From JBAXLO01 sp037134755 (GTDB taxonomy: Bacteria; Bacteroidota; Bacteroidia; Bacteroidales; JACABE01), in contig JBAXLO010000072.1 in the NCBI GenBank assembly GCA_037134755.1, positions 1 to 18,969 on the forward strand: DNA of 18,969 nt. The letters run 5' to 3'. Shown one piece after another: positions 8,801 to 16,328 of this stretch. Made by a program: the position numbers and the translations under genes. The stretch's first letter is position 1. Every line of letters starts with the position of its first letter. The notes beneath the pieces were generated by a model. The model worked only from the letters and a program-made list of their open reading frames with translations. It was not told where the DNA came from and searched no databases.

Positions 8801-9121
8801 TATAATCTGATCATTGGTAAAGTCGATGCACACAGAAGCAAGTCTTTGGTAAGGCATAAAGTCGGTGCCGGGTGCAACGTTCCAGTTTGAGCCGCCATCG
8901 TTCGTTATAAACAGACCTCCTCTGGCGCTTATTGCATACATTTTGTTAGCGTTAGTAGGGTGAAACTTCAGCTGGCTTACTCGGCTTATGCCATGTATCT
9001 GTCCGCTGACATTTGTTGGAAACTTAGCAGGTGACACAGCGCTCCAGTTGGCTGTTTGTGCATGCAGTAAACTCACCATCATCACAAATAAGCTTATTAA
9101 TATTAAAGTTGACTTTTTCAT
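5198..9121 (-). CDS. Secreted Asp-box propeller / PKD / choice-of-anchor protein with EF-hand C-terminus
   Basis: This 1307-residue protein has a signal peptide (1-22, ending HAQ). Residues 23-668 form a sialidase/VPS10-like beta-propeller region with at least eight Asp-box motifs (for example TNDGGSNW 73-80, STDGGANW 318-325, STDGGTTW 363-370, SANNGVTW 574-581). A PKD domain follows (about 674-752), then a MAM/choice-of-anchor-J-like jelly roll (757-929, starting G-S-F-P-P-S-G-W), an Ig-like domain (931-1005), a PKD-like module (1007-1090), and a 209-residue C-terminal module. That module ends in two EF-hand loops, D1238-D1249 and D1272-D1283 (DIDGNGNLDSQD), as in dockerins. No ordinary T9SS type A sorting sequence is visible; the protein ends FSYLKKK. 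Sialidase catalytic residues were not identified, so a binding or adhesion role is more likely than hydrolysis. It is second in an operon, 23 bases after the acidic secreted protein. Confidence 0.9.
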   Translation of the reverse strand: MKKSTLILISLFVMMVSLLHAQTANWSAVSPAKFPTNVSGQIHGISRVSQLKFHPTNANKMYAISARGGLFITNDGGSNWNVAPGTDFMPYQRLASVCIDFTNDQIIYLGTGDHDYYYNGTGVWKSTNGGQTFTQTTLNNLMIVEMIMDPNNHNIIVAATNAGIYKTTDAGATWTLKSNSRPFDDLQRKAGPTSRTLFASTTDTAFYRSTNFGDTWTQISTGITLPSGVTTGGGCRVAVTPADSNVVYLGMVASGGIIYKSTDGGTSFSLMKTSGAPYTTYYTNLSTDVGQGDYNFGIGVDRVNANIVYLVAHCVWKSTDGGANWTQMTNWWASVHTDMHQTINSPYNNNQLWNMNDGGVWLSTDGGTTWTPKSDGIYGYEIYHGNCSPTRNDMISIGTQDNGELFSTSAGWFTNRGGDWFDNCIFDYRPSSTMVYYYGNNSRRLVSGNDATYGFPGGIITNLAFNRTNTNLGFACDSNAYRTTNLINATPTWTKILALGNKVKAVHSSLADSNRLYVITNDAKIYVSTNALSASPTFTMYTLPNATSSLANITTIKSNSSVIYVTCNTKAYRSANNGVTWTDITYNLPSVNHIGLVSDEYFSSTELVFIGSNNSVYYKKVSDITWTLFSTNLPSRTTLNDLSIYNDGTANTSLRTSTYGRGMWQTPINNLEPLTANLSVDRNNLCIDTVAHFSDISTGTVNSRLWSFPGGTPSTSTAQNPSVYYHNTGVYPVTLSVSDGTNNASITQTNYMSTMGLSLPIAQGLEGSFPPSGWAIVDNTNDGNVWGQASGTGGYGTSSSSLFYNNYNINAPGVKDEFRSSAVNLIGYTTATLSFDVAYAYYGVPYSDTMAVLISTDCGSTFTRVYFKGGSKLSTISSVDPFTPTATQWRTDTINLNAYLGYSIMVSFQNINYYGNNLYIDNIKINGTIISNAGLDKTICKGTTTQLGSSPVNGVSYSWTPATGLSSTTISNPIDTGITTTTYVLTSTQTQSGITSKDTILVTVLPLPDQAGVISGPLSVNLNQNNITYTVPIINNANTYTWTLPTGFTGSSTTNSITVNVGSNALSGNISVKGHNNCGDGLVSTINVNVNTSKHLLVTAMLQEYYNSSTGKMNQTLGINWVTGDLYRNFQGTIVDTLMVLIRKTNITADVVSSFPIDTVFYGVNLNNNGLITISLSAGITGYHYIEIKHRNSIETWSDSVDFSTDTVKYDFYNYISQFAMDNGMLQDGTHAWIWGGDVNQNGNLESADATLIYVAANSDDPTVNNGYVICDIDGNGNLDSQDYGLSYNNANIGANIINPFSYLKKK

Positions 9122-9144
9122 TGCTGTTATTAATATTTAATAGG

Positions 9145-9606
9145 CTATTTATGTTGTTGTTTAAGTTCCTCCTGTTGTTTGTTCCAGATGGCAATCCGCT
9201 CCTCATCTGTAAGTAATCGCCCATCTTCCTGCACAAATGGTTTCATCTCACGTATCCAGTTCTCAAAACGTTTTACCTGATATTTCATCTGAGCATAATT
9301 GTTGAGTTCTTCGACACTTAACGACTTCAAATATTCATCATCATCTTCATCCCCATCTTTAGAATTCTCTTTAGCACCTGCTCTGGAATCATCTTCATCT
9401 TTAGGTTTTTTATGATACTTAAAGTAAGTATCATAAGCTTTAATAGCTTCATAATAATTGGTGCGAGGATTATCTATCATCCCAATCCATAAAGCTTCTT
9501 TGGAATAATCAGGCAAACTATCAATTGCTTTTTGTGCATTTGTATTAGCACCTAAAACTAATAACAATGATAGTGTTATGAAATATACTCGAATAATTGT
9601 TTTCAT
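9145..9606 (-). CDS. Small secreted hypothetical protein with acidic linker
   Basis: This 153-residue protein has a signal peptide (basic start, hydrophobic 8-19, likely cut after NAQ at about 25). A conserved-looking segment follows (about 30-68): L-W-I-G-M-I-D-N-P-R-T-N-Y-Y-E-A-x-x-A-Y-D-T-Y-F, then a strongly acidic linker (about 68-91, many D and E) and a helical, charged end rich in Q, K and E with two Trp residues. I recall similar small secreted proteins ('DNPxxNYxEAxxAYxxYw') next to propeller-repeat T9SS substrates in Bacteroidota, but no named function. It is first in the minus operon, directly upstream of the 1307-aa propeller protein, with a TAnnTTTG box 23 bases before its start. 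A partner or chaperone role for that protein is only inference. Confidence 0.85.
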   Translation of the reverse strand: MKTIIRVYFITLSLLLVLGANTNAQKAIDSLPDYSKEALWIGMIDNPRTNYYEAIKAYDTYFKYHKKPKDEDDSRAGAKENSKDGDEDDDEYLKSLSVEELNNYAQMKYQVKRFENWIREMKPFVQEDGRLLTDEERIAIWNKQQEELKQQHK

Positions 9607-9629
9607 TAAATTAATATTAATTAATGCTG

Positions 9630-9637
9630 CAAAATTA
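9630..9637 (-). promoter_or_regulatory. -7 box of the minus-strand propeller operon
   Basis: Read on the minus strand this is TAATTTTG, an exact TAnnTTTG match, 23 bases upstream of the ATG at 9606. I see no TTG -33 element at the usual distance (a TTTG on this strand at 9668-9671 is too far, 30 bases). The short distance to the start fits short Bacteroidota leaders. Confidence 0.55.
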
Positions 9638-9857
9638 TAACTTTATGTATTATAATCGTTATTTAAACAAAGATATTTTAAAAGTGTTGGATAAGAGTGT
9701 GATTATTTGTGTTAATAGGGCACTTAATACTAAGAGCCTTACTTATACGATAAAGTTGACTTTGGAGGTATATTATGCTTTTGCTATGCATAAGTGGTTT
9801 TACCACAATACTATATTCCATTTGGCAATTCCTTTTAAAACTAAGAAAAACACAAAT

Positions 9858-9962
9858 GTAACGCTTGCCCATACATCCGTTACATCGGCATTGAGCAGCA
9901 TTACATCGGCATTGGTCAGCGTTACATCGGCAATGGTCAGCGTTACAGTCGTGTTTTTATCC
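9858..9962. repeat. GC-rich 21-bp tandem repeat in divergent promoter region
   Basis: Three close copies of a 21-bp unit starting GTTACATCGGCATTG lie at 9879-9899, 9900-9920 and 9921-9941, flanked in register by degenerate copies at 9858-9878 and 9942-9962. The array is close to half G+C while the surrounding intergenic DNA is strongly AT-rich, so it stands out in composition. On the minus strand it reads as a heptapeptide repeat of the type NADVTLT; on the plus strand as VTSALVS. It has the same 21-bp period as the array at 1-166 but an unrelated sequence. Confidence 0.9.
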
Positions 9963-10232
9963 AATATTAGAGCTAAAACTAGCATAAATTTAAGAATAGG
10001 ATTTGGATTAAAAGCATCTACAAATATAAATAAAGCTATTGCTAATAAGTATTTTAAATACAATAATACAACAAGTGTATAGTGCATATAACTCCTAGTC
10101 ATTATATATGAATCAGCAGTATTAACAAGCAGTAATATATTATATGAATTATAATTATCTGATTTATCAACAACATCAAAATTATTTAACAAAACTTTAA
10201 CACTAAAACATGAATATGTTAAATATTTAGTT

Positions 10233-10240
10233 TAATTTTG
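10233..10240 (+). promoter_or_regulatory. -7 box of the 1976-aa surface protein gene
   Basis: TAATTTTG is an exact match to TAnnTTTG and ends 24 bases before the ATG at 10265. The upstream -33 region (around 10211-10222) has only a weak match (ATGTTAAA). Spacing and position mirror the minus-strand promoter of the divergent operon. Confidence 0.6.
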
Positions 10241-10264
10241 TATCATCCTAAATAAATAAACTAA

Positions 10265-13200
10265 ATGAAAAAAAATTACATTCTTTTAATCTTTGTAATA
10301 AGCTTAGCTTATAGTGCAAACACACATGCACAGGCATGGACGAGCATTGAAACAGATTATGTTTTCAATAATACTGTTTATACATATCAAACACAAATTA
10401 ATGCAATGTATAAAGACAAAGCAAGCAATTTGTGGATAAGTAGTTATAATAGAGGCTTAGCAAAATATGATGGTACAAACTGGACAAAATATGGAGCAAG
10501 CTATCCTTATGCAACTAATCTACCAAGCAACATTATTACAGGAATTGCAGAAGATTCTCATGGTATCTTATGGTTTGTAACCCAAATGGGTATATCTAAG
10601 TTTGATGGAACTAACTGGACAACTTATTCTGCAGATTTTAATAATGTAATAGTCGTTGACCAAAATGATACTGTATGGTCAGGTGGAATATATGGGCTTT
10701 CAAAATTTAATGGTACTGCGTTTGTACATGTTGCCAGACCAGGTGAAACTGGTGGATATTCCGGAAATATCACAAGTTTGGCAGTAGATAAACAAAATAA
10801 TAAATGGTTTAATTTAAGTACATATAGTTTAATAAAATTCGATGGAACTAACTGGACAACATATCCAAATTTAAATGGTAATGGCTATACAACCGAAGAA
10901 CATGAAATTACTGTAGATAGTTTAGGTAATGTTTGGCTTGCAGATATATGGTTTGGTGCTCATAAATATGATGGCACTAATTGGACTCATTATAATGTTA
11001 ACAATAGTGGTATTGGAATTAATAAAACATATACTATATATATTGACCATAATGGCAACAAATGGTTTGGGCATGACCATGCAGTTTCTAAATTTGATGG
11101 AACTAACTGGACCCTCTATCAAAACAATGTTTATCTTAACGGACAGGTAACTAAAATCAGCGAAGATGCACATGGAAACATATGGTTTGGCGGATCATGG
11201 GACTCAGGAACTAACTTTCTATGTAATTTAAATGAATGTGCACCATCTCCAGCAGATACAATTATAGGTTCAACTTATGTATGCAAGAATTCACAGGGTA
11301 TTGTTTATACAGCACCAGATATAATTAATGCAACTTCCTATTTCTGGACTTTACCTTCCGGTGATACCATTACAACAAATACTGATACTTTATACGCTAG
11401 TTTCTCTGCTAATGCTGTTAATGGATCTATTAAAGTTCAAGGCAAAAACAGTTGTGGATTAGGCAATACTTTTTCAAAGCTAATTACTTTTCATTCTTGC
11501 TTACCAGCCACAGCACAAGATATTAGTGGAGCATCCACAATATGTCAGGGACAACAAGGAGTTGTGTATACAACCCCAGTCATAGTAGGTGCTGATTCTT
11601 ATTTATGGACATACCCTTTCCTCGATACTATCACAACATCAACAGACACATTGTATGCTAATTTCCCTACCTGGGCTTTTAATGGATATTTAAGAGTACA
11701 GGGTAAAAACATATATGGTTTAGGTAATCAAAGCTTAAAAGCTGTTACATTTAACCCATTACCACAACCTCCAACTACTATAACAGGCGAAACTACCATT
11801 TGCACAGGTCCTACTGCTCACTTTTATCAAGCTGATACTGTAAGTGGAGTAAATGCTTATGTTTGGGAATACACTAGTGGTATAGGAGGAACAAATCATA
11901 GTGGACCTTTCTTTAATATTATTTTTGATTCAACAGCTACCTCGGGGTATTTATCAATAAGAAGTCTCAACAATTGTGGAGAAAGTCCCAATTCAGCATC
12001 AATTTATATAAATGTTAATCATAAACCAAATACACCCGGGGCTATATCTGGGCCTGATGCAGTTTGTGCAAATCAGGTAGTTGGATATGATATTATTAGT
12101 CCTGATTGTGATGGATCTGAATATGAATGGACACTCCCTCAGGGAATAACATTGGGGTGGGGAGAATGTACTTATGAATACTTTAATTTTAATTCTGATG
12201 CTATTTCCGGAAATATTGTATTGAAAGCTCATAATGATTACTGTGGTTATAGTGATTCTGTTTATAGACATATAACTGTTCAACACCCACCTGATTCTGC
12301 TTTATATATTTCTGGTTTAGCGTACGTTTGTCCTTATCAAAGCAATCAAATATATACAGTTACTTCTGCAAATGACATTGATTCTTACAACTGGTTTTTC
12401 CCTCCTTGGGTATCAGGATCTAGCACAACAGATTCTATTGCATTATCTTTCGAATCGTATTCAACTACAATATTTGTACAAGGAATTAACACATGTGGCT
12501 ATAGTAATCCATATTCTTATGATATTAATGTTTTAAATGCTACAACTGATGCTCCGGGCTGGATTGATGGTCCTTATAATGTTTGTTTTGGACAGAGCAA
12601 TGTTGTTTATACTGTTCCTTTTGTTAACAGTGCTACAAAATATATCTGGACACTTCCTGAAGGAGCTATCGGTGTAAGTGATTCTAATTCTATCGCAGTT
12701 AATTTTGGAACTACAACAGCAGGAAGCATTTCTGTAAAAGCTTATACTCTATGTGGGGTGAGTATTGACTCTTCAACAATGGATATTTTTGTAAATTACA
12801 AGCCTGATAAACCTGATCATATTAATGGTGCAGACATTCTATGTGCAGGACAGCTAGCTTATTATCAATCTAATTTTTATGGATGGGATGTATCTAATTA
12901 TTCATGGACTTTTCCTCAAGGTGTTTCAATTACAGAAGGTGGTCAAGACTGGGTTGGTGTTAATTATAGTTTAGATGCTGTTTCAGGTTACGTAACTATA
13001 AGAGGCCATAACGATTGTGGTTTTAGTGATAGTTTGTCCATATTTATTACTGTCAACCATGTTCCCGATTCAATTTATTCTATAACAGGTCCACGTAATG
13101 TATGCCATTATACAGGCAATGTAGTTTACACAGTTCCTCAAGCATCAAATGTTGACAATTATACTTGGAATATGCCTGATGGATTTTATGGATGGAGTCA

Positions 13201-16195
13201 ATCTAATACTATTCAATGTTATATTTCTAATAATTCTGGTGTTATAACAGTACAAGCGTACAATGCATGTGGTGAATCTCCAATATCAAATGTATATATA
13301 AATGTAATAAATTCCATACCTGATCAAGTTCAAACAATTACCGGTTTAACAGACGTGTGTGCTGGACAAACCAATGTTGTTTACAATGCATATAGTAATT
13401 ATAATATGGATACAATTACAAATGCTTTAATGTATATCTGGACTTTCCCTTCAGGTATAATTGACACAACTAATACTTATATTCTAAATACTACAATAAG
13501 TGCAAATGAAGTAGGAGGAAACATTACCGTTCAACCGGTAAATAGCTGCGGATACACAAATTATGCTCAAATTGCTATTAATGTTAACCATATACCAGCT
13601 AAACCAGATTATTTTAGTGGCACAGACGTGCTTTGTGCAGGTCAGCAAGCTTTGTATCAATCTAATTTTTATGGGTGGGACATATCAAGTTACTCTTGGA
13701 CAATCCCACAAGGCACAACAATAACCGATGGTGGATTAGATTGGATTGGTCTTACTTTTAACTCAAATGCTGTTTCTGGAGATGTTATTTTCAAAGCTCA
13801 TAATGAGTGTGGCTTTAGCGATTCTATTTTCATGCATGTTACAGTTAACCATCCTCCTGATTCTATATATCCCGTTACAGGCCCTAGGGATGTATGTCAA
13901 TACACATGGGATACTTATACTGTACCTTCAGCCTCAAACATTGATTATTACACTTGGAGTTTGCCTGATGGTGTCTATGGATGGGGTTCATCTAATTCAA
14001 TTCCTTTGTGGTTTAACAATACGGGTATTATTACTGTCCAGGGACACAATTCATGTGGAGACTCCCCTATTACTCCTTTTCAAGTAACTGTTTTAAATGC
14101 TGCCCCGGATGTTGCCGGTTCAATATCTGGATTAACTACAGTATCTCAAAGTCAAACAAATGTTATCTATACAGTTCCTCCTATAAATAATGCTACAGCT
14201 TATACATGGACGTTACCAAATGGAGAAACAACTACTAGCTTATCAGATTCAATTATAGTAAATTTTACCTATCAAACTTCCGGTAATATCACTGTAAAAG
14301 GAACAAATCCTTGTGGAGATGGAAGTATATCTTCACTATTTGTTAATGTAGTTCCATCAGCTTCAGTCAACTTAAAAATTAAGAGTTCATCAGACACAAC
14401 TTGTCAAGGTAATAGTATTACTTATACAGCTACTTGTTCAAACGGAGGCAATAACCCTATTTACAATTGGTATGTTAATGACGTATTAGTATCCAGTGAT
14501 TCAAATTACATTAATGACCTTGTAGCTTACTATCCATTTAACAATAATGCTAATGACGAAAGTGGTAATAGTAATAATGGAACTGTAAATGGTGCAACTT
14601 TAACAACCGATCGTTTTGGAAATCCCAATAGTGCTTATTACTTTGGTGATAATAATTATATTAAAGCAAGTGCAAACAACTTACCTACTAATGATCGTAC
14701 TGTTTCTTTATGGTTTAAAGCAAACTCAACAGCATCAATGCCTACTTTGTTAGGATATGGAGGTAGTTCATGTGGTCAATCATACATGATGATGCTAAAT
14801 GTATGTGGCTGGGGCGAAAATTATTTTTACGCACAATCTCATTGTAATGATAACGCATTAGGCTACTTGTCACCTGACCCAATTACTCCAACATCATGGT
14901 ATCATTGGGTGATAACGACAGAAGGAACTGTAGAAAAAATGTATTTAAATGGAGTATTGGTTTCAATTAATTATAATTTTAATACTCCAACTTATGTCGA
15001 TTCAAAAGATCTTTCTATAGGCGTTAATGTTGATCCAACTGGATATGCTCCTTATACTGACGGCTGCGCTGGTTGGTTTGACGGTTCTATTGATGATATC
15101 CGTATTTATAAGCATGCTCTTACAGATTTACAAGTTTCAAATCTATATAATATTACTGGCAAATCAACTTTTACATATACTCCTTCAAATAATGATCATA
15201 TTAAATGCATTGTTACTACTAGTAGTGCCTTACCTGATACTACAATAGCTACAAGTAATATTATTACAATGAAAGTTAATCCACTACCTGATGTTCCTGC
15301 AAGTATCACAGGACCTACATTAGTTAACCAAGGTCAAAACAATGTTACATATAGTATAGCTGTTATAAATAATACTACCTCATATGTCTGGACATTACCT
15401 TCAGGAGTAACAGGTAATTACAGCAATACCAATAGTATTGTTGTTGACTATGGCAACAATGCATCATCTGGAAATATTACAGTAAAAGGGCATAATAGTT
15501 GTGGTGATGGTAGTCCTGTTTCATTACCGATTTATGTAACTAACACCTATAAAACAATATATTTAACCGCAATGTTTCAGGAATATTACAACTCAAGTAC
15601 TGGAATAATGAATCAAACACTTGGAATAGATTGGATCACCGGTGATTTATATAAAAATTTTCCGGGCACTATAGTTGATACTGTTACGGTTTTGTTAAGA
15701 AAAACTAATATTACTGCTGATGTTGTTTCATCATTTCTTATTGATACTGTCTTTTATGGAGTTAATCTAAATAATAATGGATTAATTACATTTTCATTAT
15801 CAGCAGGAATAACCGGATACCATTATATAGAAATTAAACATAGAAATAGTATAGAAACCTGGAGTGATTCAGTTAATTTTTCTACGGATACAATTAAATA
15901 TGATTTCTATAATCATATATCTCAATTTGCTTTGGATAACGGTATGTTACAAGATGGAACTCATGCATGGATTTGGGGTGGAGACGTTAATCAAAACGGT
16001 AATCTCGAATCCGCTGATGCTACTCTTATTTATGTAGCTGCAAATTCAGATGACCCAACTGTTAATAATGGCTATGTTATATGCGATATTGATGGAAATG
16101 GAAATATAGATTCTCAAGATTATGGAATGGCTTATAACAATGCAAATCTTGGAGCTAATGTTATTAATCCGTTTTCTTATCTAATGAAGAAGTAG
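10265..16195 (+). CDS. Giant surface protein: Reg_prop propeller, 13 PKD-like modules, nested LamG, EF-hand C-terminus
   Basis: This 1976-residue protein starts with a signal peptide (1-23, ending THAQ). Residues 24-320 contain two-component-regulator-propeller repeats (F-D-G-T-N-W-T-x-Y, then G-N-x-W-F-G). Thirteen PKD-like modules of ~85 residues follow (about 328-1362 and 1673-1758), typically with 'vCxgq', 'Y.WtlP.G' and 'N.CG'. Modules 4-12 form a three-module super-repeat. An Ig-like domain is split into 1367-1416 and 1633-1672 by a LamG/concanavalin-type lectin domain (D-L-V-A-Y-Y-P-F...G-S-I-D-D-I-R-I-Y). The last 209 residues (1768-1976) are the same module as in the 1307-aa protein, with EF-hand loops D1907-D1918 and D1941-D1952. 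No ordinary T9SS type A sorting motif or catalytic site is seen. It is probably a long adhesin or binding stalk at the cell surface. It is transcribed alone, from 10233-10240 to the terminator after 16255. Confidence 0.92.
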   Translation: MKKNYILLIFVISLAYSANTHAQAWTSIETDYVFNNTVYTYQTQINAMYKDKASNLWISSYNRGLAKYDGTNWTKYGASYPYATNLPSNIITGIAEDSHGILWFVTQMGISKFDGTNWTTYSADFNNVIVVDQNDTVWSGGIYGLSKFNGTAFVHVARPGETGGYSGNITSLAVDKQNNKWFNLSTYSLIKFDGTNWTTYPNLNGNGYTTEEHEITVDSLGNVWLADIWFGAHKYDGTNWTHYNVNNSGIGINKTYTIYIDHNGNKWFGHDHAVSKFDGTNWTLYQNNVYLNGQVTKISEDAHGNIWFGGSWDSGTNFLCNLNECAPSPADTIIGSTYVCKNSQGIVYTAPDIINATSYFWTLPSGDTITTNTDTLYASFSANAVNGSIKVQGKNSCGLGNTFSKLITFHSCLPATAQDISGASTICQGQQGVVYTTPVIVGADSYLWTYPFLDTITTSTDTLYANFPTWAFNGYLRVQGKNIYGLGNQSLKAVTFNPLPQPPTTITGETTICTGPTAHFYQADTVSGVNAYVWEYTSGIGGTNHSGPFFNIIFDSTATSGYLSIRSLNNCGESPNSASIYINVNHKPNTPGAISGPDAVCANQVVGYDIISPDCDGSEYEWTLPQGITLGWGECTYEYFNFNSDAISGNIVLKAHNDYCGYSDSVYRHITVQHPPDSALYISGLAYVCPYQSNQIYTVTSANDIDSYNWFFPPWVSGSSTTDSIALSFESYSTTIFVQGINTCGYSNPYSYDINVLNATTDAPGWIDGPYNVCFGQSNVVYTVPFVNSATKYIWTLPEGAIGVSDSNSIAVNFGTTTAGSISVKAYTLCGVSIDSSTMDIFVNYKPDKPDHINGADILCAGQLAYYQSNFYGWDVSNYSWTFPQGVSITEGGQDWVGVNYSLDAVSGYVTIRGHNDCGFSDSLSIFITVNHVPDSIYSITGPRNVCHYTGNVVYTVPQASNVDNYTWNMPDGFYGWSQSNTIQCYISNNSGVITVQAYNACGESPISNVYINVINSIPDQVQTITGLTDVCAGQTNVVYNAYSNYNMDTITNALMYIWTFPSGIIDTTNTYILNTTISANEVGGNITVQPVNSCGYTNYAQIAINVNHIPAKPDYFSGTDVLCAGQQALYQSNFYGWDISSYSWTIPQGTTITDGGLDWIGLTFNSNAVSGDVIFKAHNECGFSDSIFMHVTVNHPPDSIYPVTGPRDVCQYTWDTYTVPSASNIDYYTWSLPDGVYGWGSSNSIPLWFNNTGIITVQGHNSCGDSPITPFQVTVLNAAPDVAGSISGLTTVSQSQTNVIYTVPPINNATAYTWTLPNGETTTSLSDSIIVNFTYQTSGNITVKGTNPCGDGSISSLFVNVVPSASVNLKIKSSSDTTCQGNSITYTATCSNGGNNPIYNWYVNDVLVSSDSNYINDLVAYYPFNNNANDESGNSNNGTVNGATLTTDRFGNPNSAYYFGDNNYIKASANNLPTNDRTVSLWFKANSTASMPTLLGYGGSSCGQSYMMMLNVCGWGENYFYAQSHCNDNALGYLSPDPITPTSWYHWVITTEGTVEKMYLNGVLVSINYNFNTPTYVDSKDLSIGVNVDPTGYAPYTDGCAGWFDGSIDDIRIYKHALTDLQVSNLYNITGKSTFTYTPSNNDHIKCIVTTSSALPDTTIATSNIITMKVNPLPDVPASITGPTLVNQGQNNVTYSIAVINNTTSYVWTLPSGVTGNYSNTNSIVVDYGNNASSGNITVKGHNSCGDGSPVSLPIYVTNTYKTIYLTAMFQEYYNSSTGIMNQTLGIDWITGDLYKNFPGTIVDTVTVLLRKTNITADVVSSFLIDTVFYGVNLNNNGLITFSLSAGITGYHYIEIKHRNSIETWSDSVNFSTDTIKYDFYNHISQFALDNGMLQDGTHAWIWGGDVNQNGNLESADATLIYVAANSDDPTVNNGYVICDIDGNGNIDSQDYGMAYNNANLGANVINPFSYLMKK
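14513..15160 (+). other. LamG-type lectin domain inserted inside an Ig-like domain
   Basis: Residues about 1417-1632 of the 1976-aa protein form a LamG/ConA-like jelly roll: opening L-V-A-Y-Y-P-F-N, then A-Y-Y-F-G-D, V-S-L-W-F-K, W-Y-H-W-V, M-Y-L-N-G, and closing D-D-I-R-I-Y. Immediately before it the Ig-like text reads N-W-Y-V-N-D-V-L-V-S-S-D-S-N-Y-I. Immediately after it the same fold resumes with S-T-F-T-Y-T-P-S-N-N-D-H-I-K-C. In ordinary Bacteroidota Ig-like domains these two strands are joined by a few residues, so I infer insertion into a loop. Borders are approximate. Confidence 0.75.
15566..16195 (+). repeat. Right arm of ~630-bp inverted repeat (shared C-terminal module)
   Basis: This encodes residues 1768-1976 of the 1976-aa protein and is the inverted partner of 5198-5827. 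Positions 15933-16098 match the complement of 5295-5460 exactly. The arms lie about 9.7 kb apart at the outer ends of two divergently transcribed genes. Confidence 0.92.
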
Positions 16196-16328
16196 GAAAG
16201 TATAAAATGTGTAGATGGGAAATTGCCTTTCCATACATTTTATAATAATACAAAAGAGCCTTCATCATCCATTTGGTGAAGGCTTTTTTAATTTTAGCTT
16301 TATGTATTTCAAGTACTTTTCTTTTTAT
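16137..16328. repeat. Left copy of perfect 192-bp direct repeat (putative target duplication)
   Basis: This segment is identical to 16653-16844, with an offset of 516. It starts in the last 19 codons of the 1976-aa gene and includes its stop codon, its terminator, and four bases matching the end of holB. Identity stops abruptly on both sides (A versus G before it, C versus A after it). It directly abuts the inverted-repeat-bounded element on its right. Confidence 0.95.
16255..16289 (+). terminator. Terminator of the 1976-aa gene
   Basis: GCCTTCATC (16258-16266) pairs with GGTGAAGGC (16275-16283) around an 8-base loop, followed by six T. It is preceded by a second, imperfect hairpin (16201-16244) with a 10-bp outer stem TATAAAATGT/ACATTTTATA. 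The A-rich left side would allow some action in the other direction, which suits the ancestral convergent arrangement with holB. Confidence 0.88.

Larger units (their letters stand above)
9607..10264. other. Divergent intergenic region (658 bp)
   Basis: This gap separates two divergent operons for large secreted proteins. It holds a -7 box facing each way (9630-9637 minus, 10233-10240 plus) and a GC-rich 21-bp tandem array at 9858-9962. Open frames exist on both strands through the array (152 codons plus, 130 codons minus with a TTG start), but neither has a recognisable domain. The plus one overlaps the minus promoter. I treat the region as non-coding, with low certainty. Confidence 0.6.

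Noticed and set aside
5198..9121. Sialidase activity from the Asp-box repeats
   Set aside because: Asp boxes are structural and shared by many non-enzymatic propellers; no arginine triad or other catalytic set could be assigned.
9624..10082. 152-codon plus-strand open frame in the divergent intergenic region
   Set aside because: It overlaps the minus-operon promoter, has no recognisable domain or signal, and owes part of its length to a 21-bp repeat that cannot shift frame.
9800..10192. 130-codon minus-strand open frame with hydrophobic segments and NADVT heptads
   Set aside because: It begins with TTG, lacks a nearby promoter box, and its repeat part is explained by the tandem array. Kept as a finding rather than a gene.
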